DNA of 64,000 nt, from contig NZ_JACHXZ010000003.1 in the NCBI RefSeq assembly GCF_014192475.1, positions 186,001-250,000 on the forward strand, given 5' to 3'. This stretch comes from Simiduia aestuariiviva. GTDB taxonomy: Bacteria > Pseudomonadota > Gammaproteobacteria > Pseudomonadales > Cellvibrionaceae. Positions 48,895 through 57,296 of this stretch are shown piece by piece; the first letter of the stretch is position 1, and each line of letters starts with the position of its first letter. Under the pieces are notes generated by a model, which did not search any database, was not told the DNA's origin, and saw nothing but the letters and a program-made list of their open reading frames with translations. Made by a program: the position numbers and the translations under genes.

Positions 48895-49581
48895 TCAGCT
48901 AACCCCGCAGCCTTTGTTGGCCGGCACGGCCACATCCATCATTTTCGGGTTGGGGAGCTTGAGATTGGCCATGAGTTCTACGTAGGCCTCCACATCGCTC
49001 ACCTGCAGACGCGGGTTGTGGGCCTGCTCTTCCGCTAAGCTGCTCGACGTCCAGCCCTTGTAGTCGTGCGCAGGCCACACTTGCGTATCACCGGGCATTG
49101 CCAACAGGCGTTGCAAACTTTGGTACTGAGCGCGCGCATCGCCGTTTTGGAAATCCGTGCGCCCTGTACCCCGGATTAGCAGTGTATCGCCTGTAAACAA
49201 CATCTTCTGTTCAGGTAGATAAAAACAGTAGGAGTCGTCAGTGTGGCCCGGCGTGAACAGCGCCGTCACGCGCAGGCCACCGACCACGAGTGTGTCACCG
49301 TCGCTAAACCAACCCGAGGCGCAGGCAACATCGCTTTGTTTACCCATCATAGACTTTGCCCCTGTGACGTCGCGCAAGCGCCCCAAGGCCGTAACGTGAT
49401 CGGCGTGCACATGTGTGTCTAGCGCATATTTCAGGGTTAAATCGAGCTCTTTCAACAACCGCAAATAGCTATCGGTTTGCTCCAACACAGGGTCGATCAA
49501 TATCGCCTCACGGGTTTCCGCATCGGCGAGCAAATAAGTGTAAGTCGAACTTTTATGCTCGAATAATTGGCGAAAAATCAT
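48895..49581 (-). CDS. MBL-fold persulfide dioxygenase (ETHE1-like)
   Basis: A 228-residue metallo-beta-lactamase-fold protein. The metal site is THVHADHVTALG (HxHxDH), with FTPGHTDDSYCFY and LFTGDTLLIRGTGRTDFQ, and the distal His in VWPAHDYKG. These match glutathione-persulfide dioxygenases (ETHE1/SdoA/Blh type) that oxidise GSSH to sulfite. The ATG at 49581 gives MIFRQLFEHKSSTYTYLLAD, the family start. Last gene of an operon with a TauE exporter, a rhodanese and a BigR regulator. Confidence 0.92.
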   Translation of the reverse strand: MIFRQLFEHKSSTYTYLLADAETREAILIDPVLEQTDSYLRLLKELDLTLKYALDTHVHADHVTALGRLRDVTGAKSMMGKQSDVACASGWFSDGDTLVVGGLRVTALFTPGHTDDSYCFYLPEQKMLFTGDTLLIRGTGRTDFQNGDARAQYQSLQRLLAMPGDTQVWPAHDYKGWTSSSLAEEQAHNPRLQVSDVEAYVELMANLKLPNPKMMDVAVPANKGCGVS

Positions 49582-49602
49582 GGTATCACCTCGCAACATC
49601 GG

Positions 49603-50436
49603 TTAAACCGCGCGCCACTGCAACCACAGTGCGCAAGCAGTCAAAATGAGCATCATGAAAACAAATAGCCGCTGCAGCTTGGGCCCCGCCAAGCGCTGCG
49701 CCAGCAGTGAACCCGCGATCATGCCCAGCACACCACCACCAGAAAGCCATAGCAACAGCTCGTAATTAACGGCCGCGCCAAACCAGAGGTAACTGGCAAA
49801 ACCACTGGTGCTCACCACGGCAATCACCGCTAGCGAAGTGGCCACTGCCGCCCCCATCGAAAGCCCCGTGAGCAAGACCAGCAATGGGACGATAATAAAC
49901 CCGCCGCCCACGCCAAACAGGCCCGACAATATGCCGGTGATGGCGCCGCCCAATAGCACACCCATAAGGCACGTGGGCCGCAATTCCATGCGACCACTGT
50001 CGCTGAATTGACACAACGGCTGCTCACCGGTCGCCACTGCGCCGCCTACGCGCGCGCGGGTCACGCTGGCAGAATCCGGCTCACGCTGGGCTTGGCGCCA
50101 CATGCGCGCAGCCACCCAAATAACCAAACCGACGAAACCCAGCATCAAAAGGTGGTCGGGAATTTGCACTGCCAGCCAGCGGCCAGCGGGCGCAAAGAGC
50201 GCCCCACTCAGTGCCAAGACGATGGCGGGCAACCACACCACCTCTTTGCGTGGCAAGCGGCTCACCACGCCCCATATGGCGCTCACCGCCACTGCCCCTA
50301 GCGCCAAACCGGTGGCTTCGCCGGTGGCCAAACCCAAGCCCAGCATCAGTAGCGGCACGGCAAACAACGAACCGCCGGCACCGGTCAAGCCAAGCACCAG
50401 CCCCACAGCTGCACCGATGAGCAATGGCGTTAGCAT
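49603..50436 (-). CDS. TauE/SafE (DUF81) sulfite exporter-like permease
   Basis: A 277-residue membrane protein with about eight helices in two DUF81 halves: LLIGAAVGLVLGLTGAGGSL at the N-terminus and GVLLGGAITGILSGLFGVGG in the middle, both with the GxGG family motif. Predicted to export sulfite or another sulfur oxyanion produced by the persulfide dioxygenase. It starts on the ATG overlapping the rhodanese stop by one base (TAATG) and is followed by the dioxygenase after 21 bases. Confidence 0.92.
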   Translation of the reverse strand: MLTPLLIGAAVGLVLGLTGAGGSLFAVPLLMLGLGLATGEATGLALGAVAVSAIWGVVSRLPRKEVVWLPAIVLALSGALFAPAGRWLAVQIPDHLLMLGFVGLVIWVAARMWRQAQREPDSASVTRARVGGAVATGEQPLCQFSDSGRMELRPTCLMGVLLGGAITGILSGLFGVGGGFIIVPLLVLLTGLSMGAAVATSLAVIAVVSTSGFASYLWFGAAVNYELLLWLSGGGVLGMIAGSLLAQRLAGPKLQRLFVFMMLILTACALWLQWRAV

Positions 50437-50948
50437 TAGGCTTTATTCCACGGCATGCGCGCTAAAACCATCAGCATCGGGCAGGCATCGGTAATGCCAG
50501 AAAACATCAAGCCCGCGCCCACAAAACCGCTTAAACCAAACCACGCAGGGTGAATAAAGAAACCACCCAATACCCCAATCAGCACCATTAAACCCGCAGT
50601 GATGCGCATTTGACGATCGAGTGCGATGGTTTTGCGTTCGCCCTGCTTGAGCAATTTGGGATCGACATTTTCAATACCACCCTCAATCACCACCAGATCA
50701 CAGGTGACCTGATCACCAATTTTTTCGCAGGCCATTTCGGCGCGTTTCTGGGTGCGGCACATCAAATAAACGGGGCCGTCTTTAGCCACCGAATGCACCG
50801 CCTCAACGGTGATGTCACTCACCGGCACGTTGGTGCTGCCAGGCAAAAACACTGAATTAAATTCCGCAGGGGTGCGCACATCCACCACGCACAGGGATGA
50901 ATCTGCGGCCCACTTTTGGGAAAACTCTTGTGCACTCATGCGTTTCAT
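50436..50948 (-). CDS. Rhodanese domain plus DUF2892 membrane protein (YgaP-like)
   Basis: A 170-residue protein. Residues 1-105 form a rhodanese domain (LCVVDVRTPAEFNSVFLPGS, with the active-site Cys in YLMCRTQKRAEMAC). The C-terminal DUF2892 part has two membrane helices (ITAGLMVLIGVLGGFFIHPA; FVGAGLMFSGITDACPMLMV). E. coli YgaP has the same build. It handles sulfane sulfur at the inner membrane and probably passes persulfide sulfur within the pathway. Third gene of the sulfur operon. Confidence 0.92.
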   Translation of the reverse strand: MKRMSAQEFSQKWAADSSLCVVDVRTPAEFNSVFLPGSTNVPVSDITVEAVHSVAKDGPVYLMCRTQKRAEMACEKIGDQVTCDLVVIEGGIENVDPKLLKQGERKTIALDRQMRITAGLMVLIGVLGGFFIHPAWFGLSGFVGAGLMFSGITDACPMLMVLARMPWNKA

Positions 50949-50969
50949 AGGACCACCTCAAAAATTAAA

Positions 50970-51272
50970 TTAACTGCAATACAACTGTTTTAGTACTTCA
51001 ATAATGCGAACGGCCTCACTGCCCTGCAGTCGATAAAACACCGACTGCCGCTCCTTCCTCGTTGCCACGAGGCCAGCCTCCCGCAAACCCGCCAAGTGCT
51101 GCGACAGCGCAGACTGGCTGAGTGGCACGCGGGCATTCAACTCGCCCACCGACAACTCACCCTCGATGAGGGTGCACAAAATCATCAACCGGTGCGGATT
51201 GGCGAGCTGTTTGAGCAACCCCGCTGCGTCACCGGCATGGCGTGCCAGCGCCGCTAAATCGGCATCATTCAT
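50970..51272 (-). CDS. bigR: ArsR-family persulfide-responsive repressor (BigR/SqrR-like)
   Basis: A 100-residue winged-helix ArsR protein: LLKQLANPHRLMILCTLIEG, LSVGELNARVPLSQSALSQH and GLVATRKERQSVFYRL. Two cysteines, one in ILCTL and one at the C-terminal YCS, match the pair that forms a tetrasulfide bridge in BigR/SqrR sensors. It would repress the operon until persulfides accumulate. The ATG at 51272 lies inside the end of the upstream gene (8-base overlap), ruling out the longer frame. The operator candidate is at 51842-51863. Confidence 0.92.
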   Translation of the reverse strand: MNDADLAALARHAGDAAGLLKQLANPHRLMILCTLIEGELSVGELNARVPLSQSALSQHLAGLREAGLVATRKERQSVFYRLQGSEAVRIIEVLKQLYCS

Positions 51273-51765
51273 TGGCCTCGCCCTGCACTCGCGCGCGAAT
51301 CGCCTGCTCAAAGCCCGCCTTCATACCCATTGCGCGCCCTTCGGCTAAGGCCGCTTCGAGATCCACACCTTGGGAGATCTGCCACAGGGCCCAGGTCATG
51401 CCCACGCGATTGCCCGACCGGCAATGCACTAAGGTTTTACCGCCTTGCAACAATTCACCGAATGCCTGAATGCGCGCAGCACTAGGCAGCTCACCGCCCG
51501 TGGGCAGGTTGTGCCAGCTCAACCCCAAGGCGTCTGCCGCTTGTTGCTCTGTTTCAACGCCCTCGTCTAGCCCACGCAGATCGATAATCTGGGTGTATCC
51601 CTGCGCCTTCAATTGTTTCAGGGCATCAGGCTCTACCAGCCCTCCAGTGGCTAACATCGCACTGTGCTGGTGGAAGTTTTTAATACCGACCAAGGGCTCA
51701 GCCGCAGTCGAGGACAACGCAAACAGCAACCCGAACAATGCAAAACCTAAGTATTTAAAGGACAT
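51265..51765 (-). CDS. Exported protein tyrosine phosphatase-like (DUF442 / TIGR01244) protein of the BigR operon
   Basis: A 166-residue protein with a signal peptide (SFKYLGFALFGLLFALSSTA, then AEPL). The mature part is the Blh-N/DUF442 phosphatase-like fold: QIIDLRGLDEGVETEQQAAD, LGLSWHNLPTGG, and the P-loop VHCRSGNRVGMTW (CX5R). In Xylella and Agrobacterium this domain is fused to the persulfide dioxygenase in Blh; here it is separate and apparently exported. First gene of the operon. Substrate unknown. Confidence 0.88.
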   Translation of the reverse strand: MSFKYLGFALFGLLFALSSTAAEPLVGIKNFHQHSAMLATGGLVEPDALKQLKAQGYTQIIDLRGLDEGVETEQQAADALGLSWHNLPTGGELPSAARIQAFGELLQGGKTLVHCRSGNRVGMTWALWQISQGVDLEAALAEGRAMGMKAGFEQAIRARVQGEANE

Positions 51766-51841
51766 ATAGCTCTCCTGCACATGATCGTTAAGGGGGTTCA
51801 CACTACCGCACACGCCATACCACCCCACTAAGAGTAACCAT

Positions 51842-51863
51842 TAAATTAGATTTAGTTAATTTA
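51842..51863. promoter_or_regulatory. Candidate BigR operator
   Basis: TAAATTA-(8 nt)-TAATTTA, an inverted repeat in a very AT-rich promoter segment 77 bases upstream of the first gene of the sulfur operon. AT-rich palindromes of this type are the known targets of BigR/SqrR-like repressors. No other gene starts nearby. Confidence 0.6.
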
Positions 51864-52030
51864 GTCAAGACTAATATATAAAAACTGAGCGCGACCAAGG
51901 CGGTCGCACTGTTTCTCAAGCAGGATATGGGTCAGTGATGGGTCGCCAGTGGCCGCCAGATTTAACAGCCAGTGCCGGCGTAATTAAACATCCGAGATAT
52001 CAATATCAGACGCCACTAAATCAGACGCCT

Positions 52031-54061
52031 CTAAGTTTTCTCTTCACCCTCCGAGGGCTCATCGTCGGCATCTTTGCCTGGGGCTAGATCGTCGAGCGTA
52101 AACTCAGGGGCGGGCTCCGTGGGCGCCTCACTTGCGCTGGCCAAATCTTCAGCGGCCGACTCGCTCTCCAGGTCTACTGCAGGGGTGTCTTCCATCGACA
52201 TGGCCGGCGCCTCTTCCGCCAAATCTTCCAACTTAGGCGCCTCGCTCAATTCCGCCTCGATCTCAGCGTCTAAGGACTCATCCTCAATGTCATCGTCTTC
52301 TATGACCTTTTTGCCACCCATCACTGCGCGCCACGCAAAATACGCCAAACCAAGCACCAATAGATTGCCAAAGGCGAGTGCGCCATAAAGCAACCACTTT
52401 TTAGTTTGCCCTGTATCAGCTTCTGGTGCAGGCGCCTCAGCCACCTCGGGTTCAGGTTCGGGTTCGGGTTCCGGCTCAACAGTGGGCTCTGGCGTTGGCT
52501 CCACCACCGGCGTCTTCTGCGCAAAAGGATCGCCACCTTCAGGGTGTTGGAACTTCACGGGGTCGGGGTGGTGGTCAAATTTTCCACCCTCCGTATCCAC
52601 GGCACTGATGCGCAGGTCCACCTCGTAGTCGCCGTCTCGATCAGGACTGAGTAACAACTCCCAATTGTCCGTGGGCGTTAGTACCAGTGGCTGAATACTC
52701 GAACGACCTCCCGGCTCGCGCACCTTGGCCACTACCACGGTTCGGGTTTTGTCGAGGGTCTGGCCGTTAGCGCTAACTGAAATCAATTGGTCGCCGTTGT
52801 CTTGTCGCTCACGGGCCACGCGAAATGGCGGGCGCACGGCAAAGTTGTGGGTGAATTCACGACTAAAGCTTTTTCCATCCACTTTCAAGCGCAGCAGGTA
52901 CTGCCCTTCCGAATTAAACTGATCCAGCCTGCGGCGATAAATCCCATTGCCCGGAGGCAGTGCGTCCGATAATTTTTCGCGCCACAGCGATTGATCGCCC
53001 TGGGTTAACTCCGCTTCAATATTTAACAGCCGCAAGAAGCGCGCGTCCGACAAGGTTTTGCCCGTGTCCTGCAACAAAAATTGCAGCTCGGCTTGCTCGC
53101 CCTCAAACAAATTATTCACCATTGGCTTCACCAACAGCTTTAGGTTGCTGACGATGGTGATTTTACTGTCGGGATCTAAGTCGGCGCGCACCAGCCATTC
53201 GCCCTCTATAGGCTGCTTAATGGTGACCAGGTCGTGATCGCTCGCGCGATACCACGCGATGTACGGGTCTTTCGTATCGGCTTGATAAAATTTTTGGTCG
53301 GGTGAGAGCAATTGGGTTTGCTGGTCGGGCACCGCCCGAAAAATCAACGCGGTAAATTCCTCGATACTAGAATCCACGAGAAATTTATTTTCATCCAGCG
53401 CCACTTCATCTGCCGGCGCAGACTGTGCTAGAGCACGCATGAATATCTTGGTGAGCTCGCTGGCGTTATTGGCCACCGCGGCAATGCCGTCGGTGCCCAG
53501 CGAGAGTGCGTTCATCAACTCCTGATCGGCATTGTCAGACAGCGCAACGGTGTGGATTTTCACCTGTTCGCCCTTGAGTGACGGCAGCACTAAATCCACG
53601 ATGCGGCGCCACTCTTTGGCGTTTTCTGCAGGATCGCGCGATACGTCTACCATGCCATCGGTGAGCAAAATGATATTGGTTTTAAAGCCCGGTTCTGGCT
53701 TACCACCATCTTTTGCCGCCCGCTCAAGTGCGCCGCCAATATTGGTGAACAACCCCACGGAATTGACCTGCGCGACCTTTGCCGTGGCATCTTTGCGCCA
53801 CTGATCATCGACGACGCGATGCGGCACTAACATGTTCACGTACTGACCAAAGGTCCAAACGCCCGCCTTGCTACCGGCGGGAATCATGTTGATCAACAAC
53901 TCTAACGCCGGCCTGCGCAGGTTTTCTGGATCGTTTTGCTTCATGCTGCCGGAGATGTCGATAATGACTCTCACATCCGCCTGCTGCGTTTCGATTTGGG
54001 CCTGCGCAACCGGCGACACGAGTGCCGCCAGCAACAACCAAAGTACCGGCATCTGCTTCAT
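52031..54061 (-). CDS. VWA-domain membrane protein with acidic cytoplasmic tail
   Basis: A 676-residue protein. Signal peptide (LWLLLAALVSPVAQAQ). VWA domain at residues 28-215 with an intact MIDAS (IIDISGSMKQND, ILLTDGMVD). Then Ig-like/beta-sandwich regions (e.g. LLRLKVDGKSFSREFTHNFA, DNWELLLSPDRDGDYEVDLR), a Pro/Glu repeat (EPTPEPTVEPEPEPEPEPEV), one TM helix near residues 556-580 (LLYGALAFGNLLVLGLAYFA) and a strongly acidic tail to the C-terminus. Topology: large periplasmic part, short acidic cytoplasmic part. Co-transcribed with the preceding 3-TM protein (16-base gap). The role is unknown; metal-dependent adhesion or complex assembly at the envelope is plausible. Confidence 0.82.
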   Translation of the reverse strand: MKQMPVLWLLLAALVSPVAQAQIETQQADVRVIIDISGSMKQNDPENLRRPALELLINMIPAGSKAGVWTFGQYVNMLVPHRVVDDQWRKDATAKVAQVNSVGLFTNIGGALERAAKDGGKPEPGFKTNIILLTDGMVDVSRDPAENAKEWRRIVDLVLPSLKGEQVKIHTVALSDNADQELMNALSLGTDGIAAVANNASELTKIFMRALAQSAPADEVALDENKFLVDSSIEEFTALIFRAVPDQQTQLLSPDQKFYQADTKDPYIAWYRASDHDLVTIKQPIEGEWLVRADLDPDSKITIVSNLKLLVKPMVNNLFEGEQAELQFLLQDTGKTLSDARFLRLLNIEAELTQGDQSLWREKLSDALPPGNGIYRRRLDQFNSEGQYLLRLKVDGKSFSREFTHNFAVRPPFRVARERQDNGDQLISVSANGQTLDKTRTVVVAKVREPGGRSSIQPLVLTPTDNWELLLSPDRDGDYEVDLRISAVDTEGGKFDHHPDPVKFQHPEGGDPFAQKTPVVEPTPEPTVEPEPEPEPEPEVAEAPAPEADTGQTKKWLLYGALAFGNLLVLGLAYFAWRAVMGGKKVIEDDDIEDESLDAEIEAELSEAPKLEDLAEEAPAMSMEDTPAVDLESESAAEDLASASEAPTEPAPEFTLDDLAPGKDADDEPSEGEEKT

Positions 54062-54077
54062 AAGTGTGGCGCCCGAT

Positions 54078-54749
54078 TTAGACGATCATGTCCATCACGC
54101 GGCGACCTTTTTCGGTCACGTACCAACGCACCCCTTTTGACCCGCTGACCTTGCCGGCCAAATTGCGCGCCACCAACACATTGAGTGTTTTGGCCATGGT
54201 GGTCTCGTCGGCGGTGGCCTCATGGCACAAACCCGCCATTGACCGGAAGATGTAGCGCCCGCGCCCCAGCGTCTTCAACACTTTGGCAGAGGTCACATCC
54301 AATTCGATTTCCGCCTCCATGGGCCCCTGGTTGCCATCGGCCTCCGGGTCTTGCTCGGTTTCCGTGGCAATGAGCGGCATCAACTCTTCCTGCATCATGC
54401 GCAGGTCGTGGTGCACATTGTCCGAAATGGCGCGCGCCTGTGCCGCTTCACGCAGTATGCGCTCGCCCATGTTGACGATAACCAACCGCGACGCCACCGC
54501 GGCAATCAAACAGTAGCCGGTATAGATGAGCAGCCGCGAGGGGTCGCCCTGAATTTCCAAGATCAAATCACTGTTGACCAAATTCAAGACCACCGGCACC
54601 AAAAATGCTGCGCCCACGCCCATGACAATGCAGCGCGGCAAGCTCGCTGGGTCGTTATCGTTTTGATTCATTTGATAAAAATTGATCAGTCCGCCGAATA
54701 CCCCAGCGAACAACATGACAAAAGCCAGTATAAAGATGTGGTTGGCCAT
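54078..54749 (-). CDS. Three-TM protein with C-terminal winged helix (YEATS-associated 3-TM type)
   Basis: A 223-residue protein. TM helices at about residues 3-25 (HIFILAFVMLFAGVFGGLIN), 40-60 (CIVMGVGAAFLVPVVLNLV) and 75-95 (LLIYTGYCLIAAVASRLVI) are followed by a cytoplasmic helical linker (ERILREAAQARAISDNVHHD) and a winged-helix-like domain (ATADETTMAKTLNVLVARNL, then GVRWYVTEKGRRVMDMI). The three-TM architecture resembles the module described with pYEATS domains in predicted conflict/signalling systems; this is from memory of the family and unverified. Start at ATG 54749. First gene of a pair with the VWA protein. Confidence 0.72.
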   Translation of the reverse strand: MANHIFILAFVMLFAGVFGGLINFYQMNQNDNDPASLPRCIVMGVGAAFLVPVVLNLVNSDLILEIQGDPSRLLIYTGYCLIAAVASRLVIVNMGERILREAAQARAISDNVHHDLRMMQEELMPLIATETEQDPEADGNQGPMEAEIELDVTSAKVLKTLGRGRYIFRSMAGLCHEATADETTMAKTLNVLVARNLAGKVSGSKGVRWYVTEKGRRVMDMIV

Positions 54750-54923
54750 GACGCTCTCCCTGATTATGGTTGCCAACGGCTGCTCACTGATCTACGACAA
54801 GGCAGCAGTTAGTCACTTTAGTTATAGCAGCTATCGCCTTATGCGCAATTTTGCGAAGATGCTTTAATCGCCGTCACATGGCGACCAATAACCCTATTAA
54901 TGAATATTCAAGGAGCCAATGTC

Positions 54924-56792
54924 ATGAATCGCCAATCTGTCGATAACGTCACTTACGCCAACAAAGGCACAGTATCTGGCGGCGCGATTACTGACATTAT
55001 TGAGTCCCAGCGCATTGGTGCCCTGCGCGGCGCGCAGCTGCTCGCCAAAGCACTGCAGGCCGAAGGCGTGGAACTGCTGTTTGGCTACCCGGGCGGCGCC
55101 AATCTAGAAATCTTTGATGTACTGGCAGAGTTCGGCATCCGCTGCATCCGCACTGAGCACGAGCAAGGCGCCGTGCACGCGGCTCAAGGCTATGCCCGCG
55201 CCACGGGCAAAGTGGGCGTGTGCTTGGCCACCTCCGGCCCGGGCGCCACCAATTTGGTCACCGGCATCGCCGATGCCATGAGCGACTCCATCGGCATTGT
55301 CTGCATCACCGGCAATGTGCCCTCGCACCTGCTCGGCAAAAACGCCTTTCAGGAAGTGGACATAGTGGCGGTCACCAAGCCCATCACCAAAAAGAACTAT
55401 TTGGTGCATAAGGTCACTGACATTCCTGAAATTGTGCGCGAGAGCTTCGCACTGGCCGGTGGCCGTAGGCCGGGCCCTGTGCTGATCGACATCCCGAAAG
55501 ATATCCAACAACACTACCCGCGCGACCCCGAGGGCAACTACACCCCGCCGCGCGTGCCCGCCGTCATCGAGCCGCCCGAACCGCCGGCCAGCGGCATGAC
55601 CGCCAACCAACTGGAACAGGCTTTACGCTTATTGAACGAAGCTGAGCGTCCCGTCATCTATGCCGGTGGCGGTATCGTCGCCGCCGGCGCCCACGATGAA
55701 CTGCTGCACCTGGCCCAGCGCGCGCAAATTCCCGTGACGACCACGCTCATGGGCCACGGCTGCTTCCCGCCCGCGCACCCCTTGGCGCTGCACACGCTGG
55801 GCATGCACGGCGCCAAATACGCCAACGTCGCCATCAACGAGGCAGACCTGGTGATTGCCGCCGGCGTGCGCTTTGACGATCGCGTCACCGGCAAGGTGAG
55901 CGAATTCATCAAGCACGGGCGCATCATTCACATCGACATTGATCGCGACGAGCTCAACAAAAACAAAGACGTCACCTTGCCGGTGTGCGCCGACATTAAA
56001 TTGGCCTTAGAACAATTGTTGTCTGCCTGTGCGAGTGTCACCGCCCGTCCGTGGGTGGATCAAATTCAACAATGGAAAACCGCGTGGCCCTACCCCACGC
56101 CCGATTGCGACACCATCAGCCCGCAACACGCCATCGGCTTGCTCTCGGACATGACCAAAGGTGAAGCCATAGTGAGCTTGGGTGTGGGCCAACACCAGAT
56201 GTGGGCCATGCAGCATTACCAAAGCACCAAAACCCGCTCCTTTTTAAGCAGCTCCGGTTTTGGCACCATGGGCTACGGTCTGCCTGCCGCCATCGGCGCC
56301 AAGGCCGCCTACCCGGCGCGCACCGTCATCGATATCGACGGCGACGGTTCGCTCAACATGACCGTGCACGAACTCGCCACCTGTCACCGTTTTAAACTCG
56401 GTGTCAAAGTGGTGGTGATTAACAACCAATGGTTGGGCATGGTGCGCCAGTGGCAAGACATGATCTACAACAAGAATCGCGCCGGCTCGTCGCTGTCAGA
56501 CCCACTCACTCGCGTTAAAGCCGATAGCGACATGGACATCTACCCGAACTTTCTCGCCATCGCCGACGGCTACCGCGTCACCGCCGAACGGGTGGTTAGA
56601 AAGGAAGACCTGCCCGCCGCCTTCGAGCGCATGCTCGCCGATCCCGACCAGCCGTATCTGTTAGACGTCATCGTCGCGCGTGAAGAAAATGTTTATCCCA
56701 TGATCCCCGCCGGCGGCAGCTACCAAGATATTTTAATGTCGGATGCGGATTTAAAAGGCGTTAAGCGCGAACAGCAAGGGAGTAATATTTAA
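54924..56792 (+). CDS. ilvB: Acetolactate synthase large subunit (ThDP-dependent)
   Basis: A 622-residue ThDP enzyme: GAQLLAKALQAEGVELLFGY, catalytic Glu in RTEHEQGAVHAA, GKVGVCLATSGPGATNLVTG, FQEVDIVAVTKPITKKNYLV, FDDRVTGKVSEF (FAD region), GFGTMGYGLPAAIGAK and the ThDP motif DIDGDGSLNMTV to NNQWLGMVRQWQD. It condenses pyruvate or 2-ketobutyrate in branched-chain amino acid synthesis. The ATG at 54924 has AAGGAG with an 8-base spacer; 54900 is an upstream alternative. A 30-residue N-terminal extension precedes the core. No small regulatory subunit gene follows, which is unusual for a biosynthetic AHAS, so it may pair with a subunit encoded elsewhere. Confidence 0.9.
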   Translation: MNRQSVDNVTYANKGTVSGGAITDIIESQRIGALRGAQLLAKALQAEGVELLFGYPGGANLEIFDVLAEFGIRCIRTEHEQGAVHAAQGYARATGKVGVCLATSGPGATNLVTGIADAMSDSIGIVCITGNVPSHLLGKNAFQEVDIVAVTKPITKKNYLVHKVTDIPEIVRESFALAGGRRPGPVLIDIPKDIQQHYPRDPEGNYTPPRVPAVIEPPEPPASGMTANQLEQALRLLNEAERPVIYAGGGIVAAGAHDELLHLAQRAQIPVTTTLMGHGCFPPAHPLALHTLGMHGAKYANVAINEADLVIAAGVRFDDRVTGKVSEFIKHGRIIHIDIDRDELNKNKDVTLPVCADIKLALEQLLSACASVTARPWVDQIQQWKTAWPYPTPDCDTISPQHAIGLLSDMTKGEAIVSLGVGQHQMWAMQHYQSTKTRSFLSSSGFGTMGYGLPAAIGAKAAYPARTVIDIDGDGSLNMTVHELATCHRFKLGVKVVVINNQWLGMVRQWQDMIYNKNRAGSSLSDPLTRVKADSDMDIYPNFLAIADGYRVTAERVVRKEDLPAAFERMLADPDQPYLLDVIVAREENVYPMIPAGGSYQDILMSDADLKGVKREQQGSNI

Positions 56793-57296
56793 CAGTTCAC
56801 ATGTAATTCGATGTGAGACCTTGAGAGTTTCCGCGAAGGAGGTGGGCCACTGGTGCAGCGACACCAAGCCCACAACCAAAGTAAAAGCCCGAGTAATACC
56901 TCTGCCGAGCCCCAACCGGAACTGCACCGGGTGGGTAAACATCAATGCCACAATGGGCATCCACGCTGATGACGATACACTGGCATTCCCTCAAAAAACT
57001 TTGTGCCACTGACTTAATTGATTTCCTCCTCTAGACCGACGGGTCACCCTTTCGCAGGGTTACGCATCACGGTGAGTGACGGCAAGGCGATCAAAAAACG
57101 ATCAGCCTTGGTTAAATAGTATGAAAATATATTGAACCGCATGCACAAATTCGCCAATATTCGCGCAATCAAGGATGTCGCTTGGTTCAGGATGAACAAC
57201 AGGTCTAATTTAGGGCCACCTTTCGTGTACACCTCCTAACCTCCACAGCCTCCTTGCATAACCATTTTATATTCGTTTAGGGCGCTGGGGGGTGCT
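56793..57296. other. Gene-free region between ilvB-type gene and giant lipoprotein
   Basis: About 500 bases with no convincing gene; the short open frames on both strands lack ribosome-binding sites and family features. Inverted repeats are visible at 57084-57109 (AAGGCGATC pairing with GATCAGCCTT) and around 57050 (CCCTTTCGCAGGG). The last 60 bases hold the promoter and GGGGGGTG ribosome-binding site of the lipoprotein. No terminator was found after the synthase gene. Confidence 0.5.

Noticed and set aside
56821-57012. Short plus-strand frame after the acetolactate synthase gene
   Set aside because: No homology recognised and no suitable start context; probably chance.
57045-57120. Possible c-di-GMP (GEMM) riboswitch ahead of the giant lipoprotein
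   Set aside because: A GGGTTACGCA stretch and hairpins are present, but the required GGGACGCAAAGCC core and the second conserved helix are missing.
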